From a bacterium (lineage in GTDB: Bacteria > Babelota > Babeliae > Babelales > RVW-14), in contig JAUIHA010000068.1 in assembly GCA_030432505.1 (NCBI GenBank), positions 1 to 5,407 on the forward strand: DNA of 5,407 nucleotides, read 5' to 3'. Positions 5,397 to 5,407 of the stretch are shown piece by piece. Position numbers and translations under genes: made by a program. The first letter of the stretch is position 1. Every line of letters starts with the position of its first letter. Under the pieces are notes generated by a model. That model did no database searches, had not been told where the DNA came from, and saw only the letters and a list, made by a program, of their open reading frames with translations.

Positions 5397-5407
5397 CTTA
5401 AGTAACC

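Overview
The window reads as a piece of an AT-rich bacterial chromosome, with a housekeeping DNA-repair gene on one side and a small, more AT-rich accessory block on the other. Genes have ATG starts, GGAG-type Shine-Dalgarno sites and TAA/TAG stops, so an ordinary bacterial code fits. The lineage cannot be fixed from this sequence. The divergent UvrA, the low GC and the unfamiliar leader-bearing enzymes would suit a host-associated or candidate-phylum bacterium (Dependentiae-like is a guess only).

Layout. Positions 1-69 look like the 3' end of an unidentified plus-strand gene. It converges on uvrA, which fills 119-2665 on the minus strand and is the DNA-binding ATPase of nucleotide excision repair. 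This UvrA has both ATPase halves, the UvrB-binding region and both structural zinc fingers, but lacks the roughly 90-100 residue insertion domain of signature domain I. A good sigma70-type promoter for uvrA lies at 2724-2752. The rest of the divergent intergenic region holds a possible H-type RNA pseudoknot (2815-2855) and a decayed duplicate of a start region.

The accessory block begins at 2928. Two plus-strand genes, 28 bases apart and probably co-transcribed, start with almost the same 41-residue leader (40 of 41 residues identical, 9 differences in 123 bases, 8 of them silent). The leader is a basic stretch followed by one Leu/Ser-rich transmembrane segment. After it the proteins are unrelated: the first is a cis-prenyltransferase (undecaprenyl diphosphate synthase family) with an altered substrate-binding loop, the second a class I SAM-dependent methyltransferase preceded by an unrecognised helical region. 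The duplicated unit includes the ribosome-binding site, so it looks like a portable expression-plus-targeting cassette attached to different catalytic domains. A third gene, 132 codons or more and of unknown function, runs toward them from the right-hand edge and stops 2 bases from the methyltransferase.

The best candidate for something undescribed is this leader-sharing pair. A membrane-anchored prenyl-diphosphate-forming enzyme and a methyltransferase carrying the same anchor could act together on a polyprenyl lipid or a terpenoid. Alternatively, the leader could be a common sorting signal for a larger family of mosaic proteins, in the manner of phytoplasma SVM proteins. Both are inferences; the shared module itself is directly visible.
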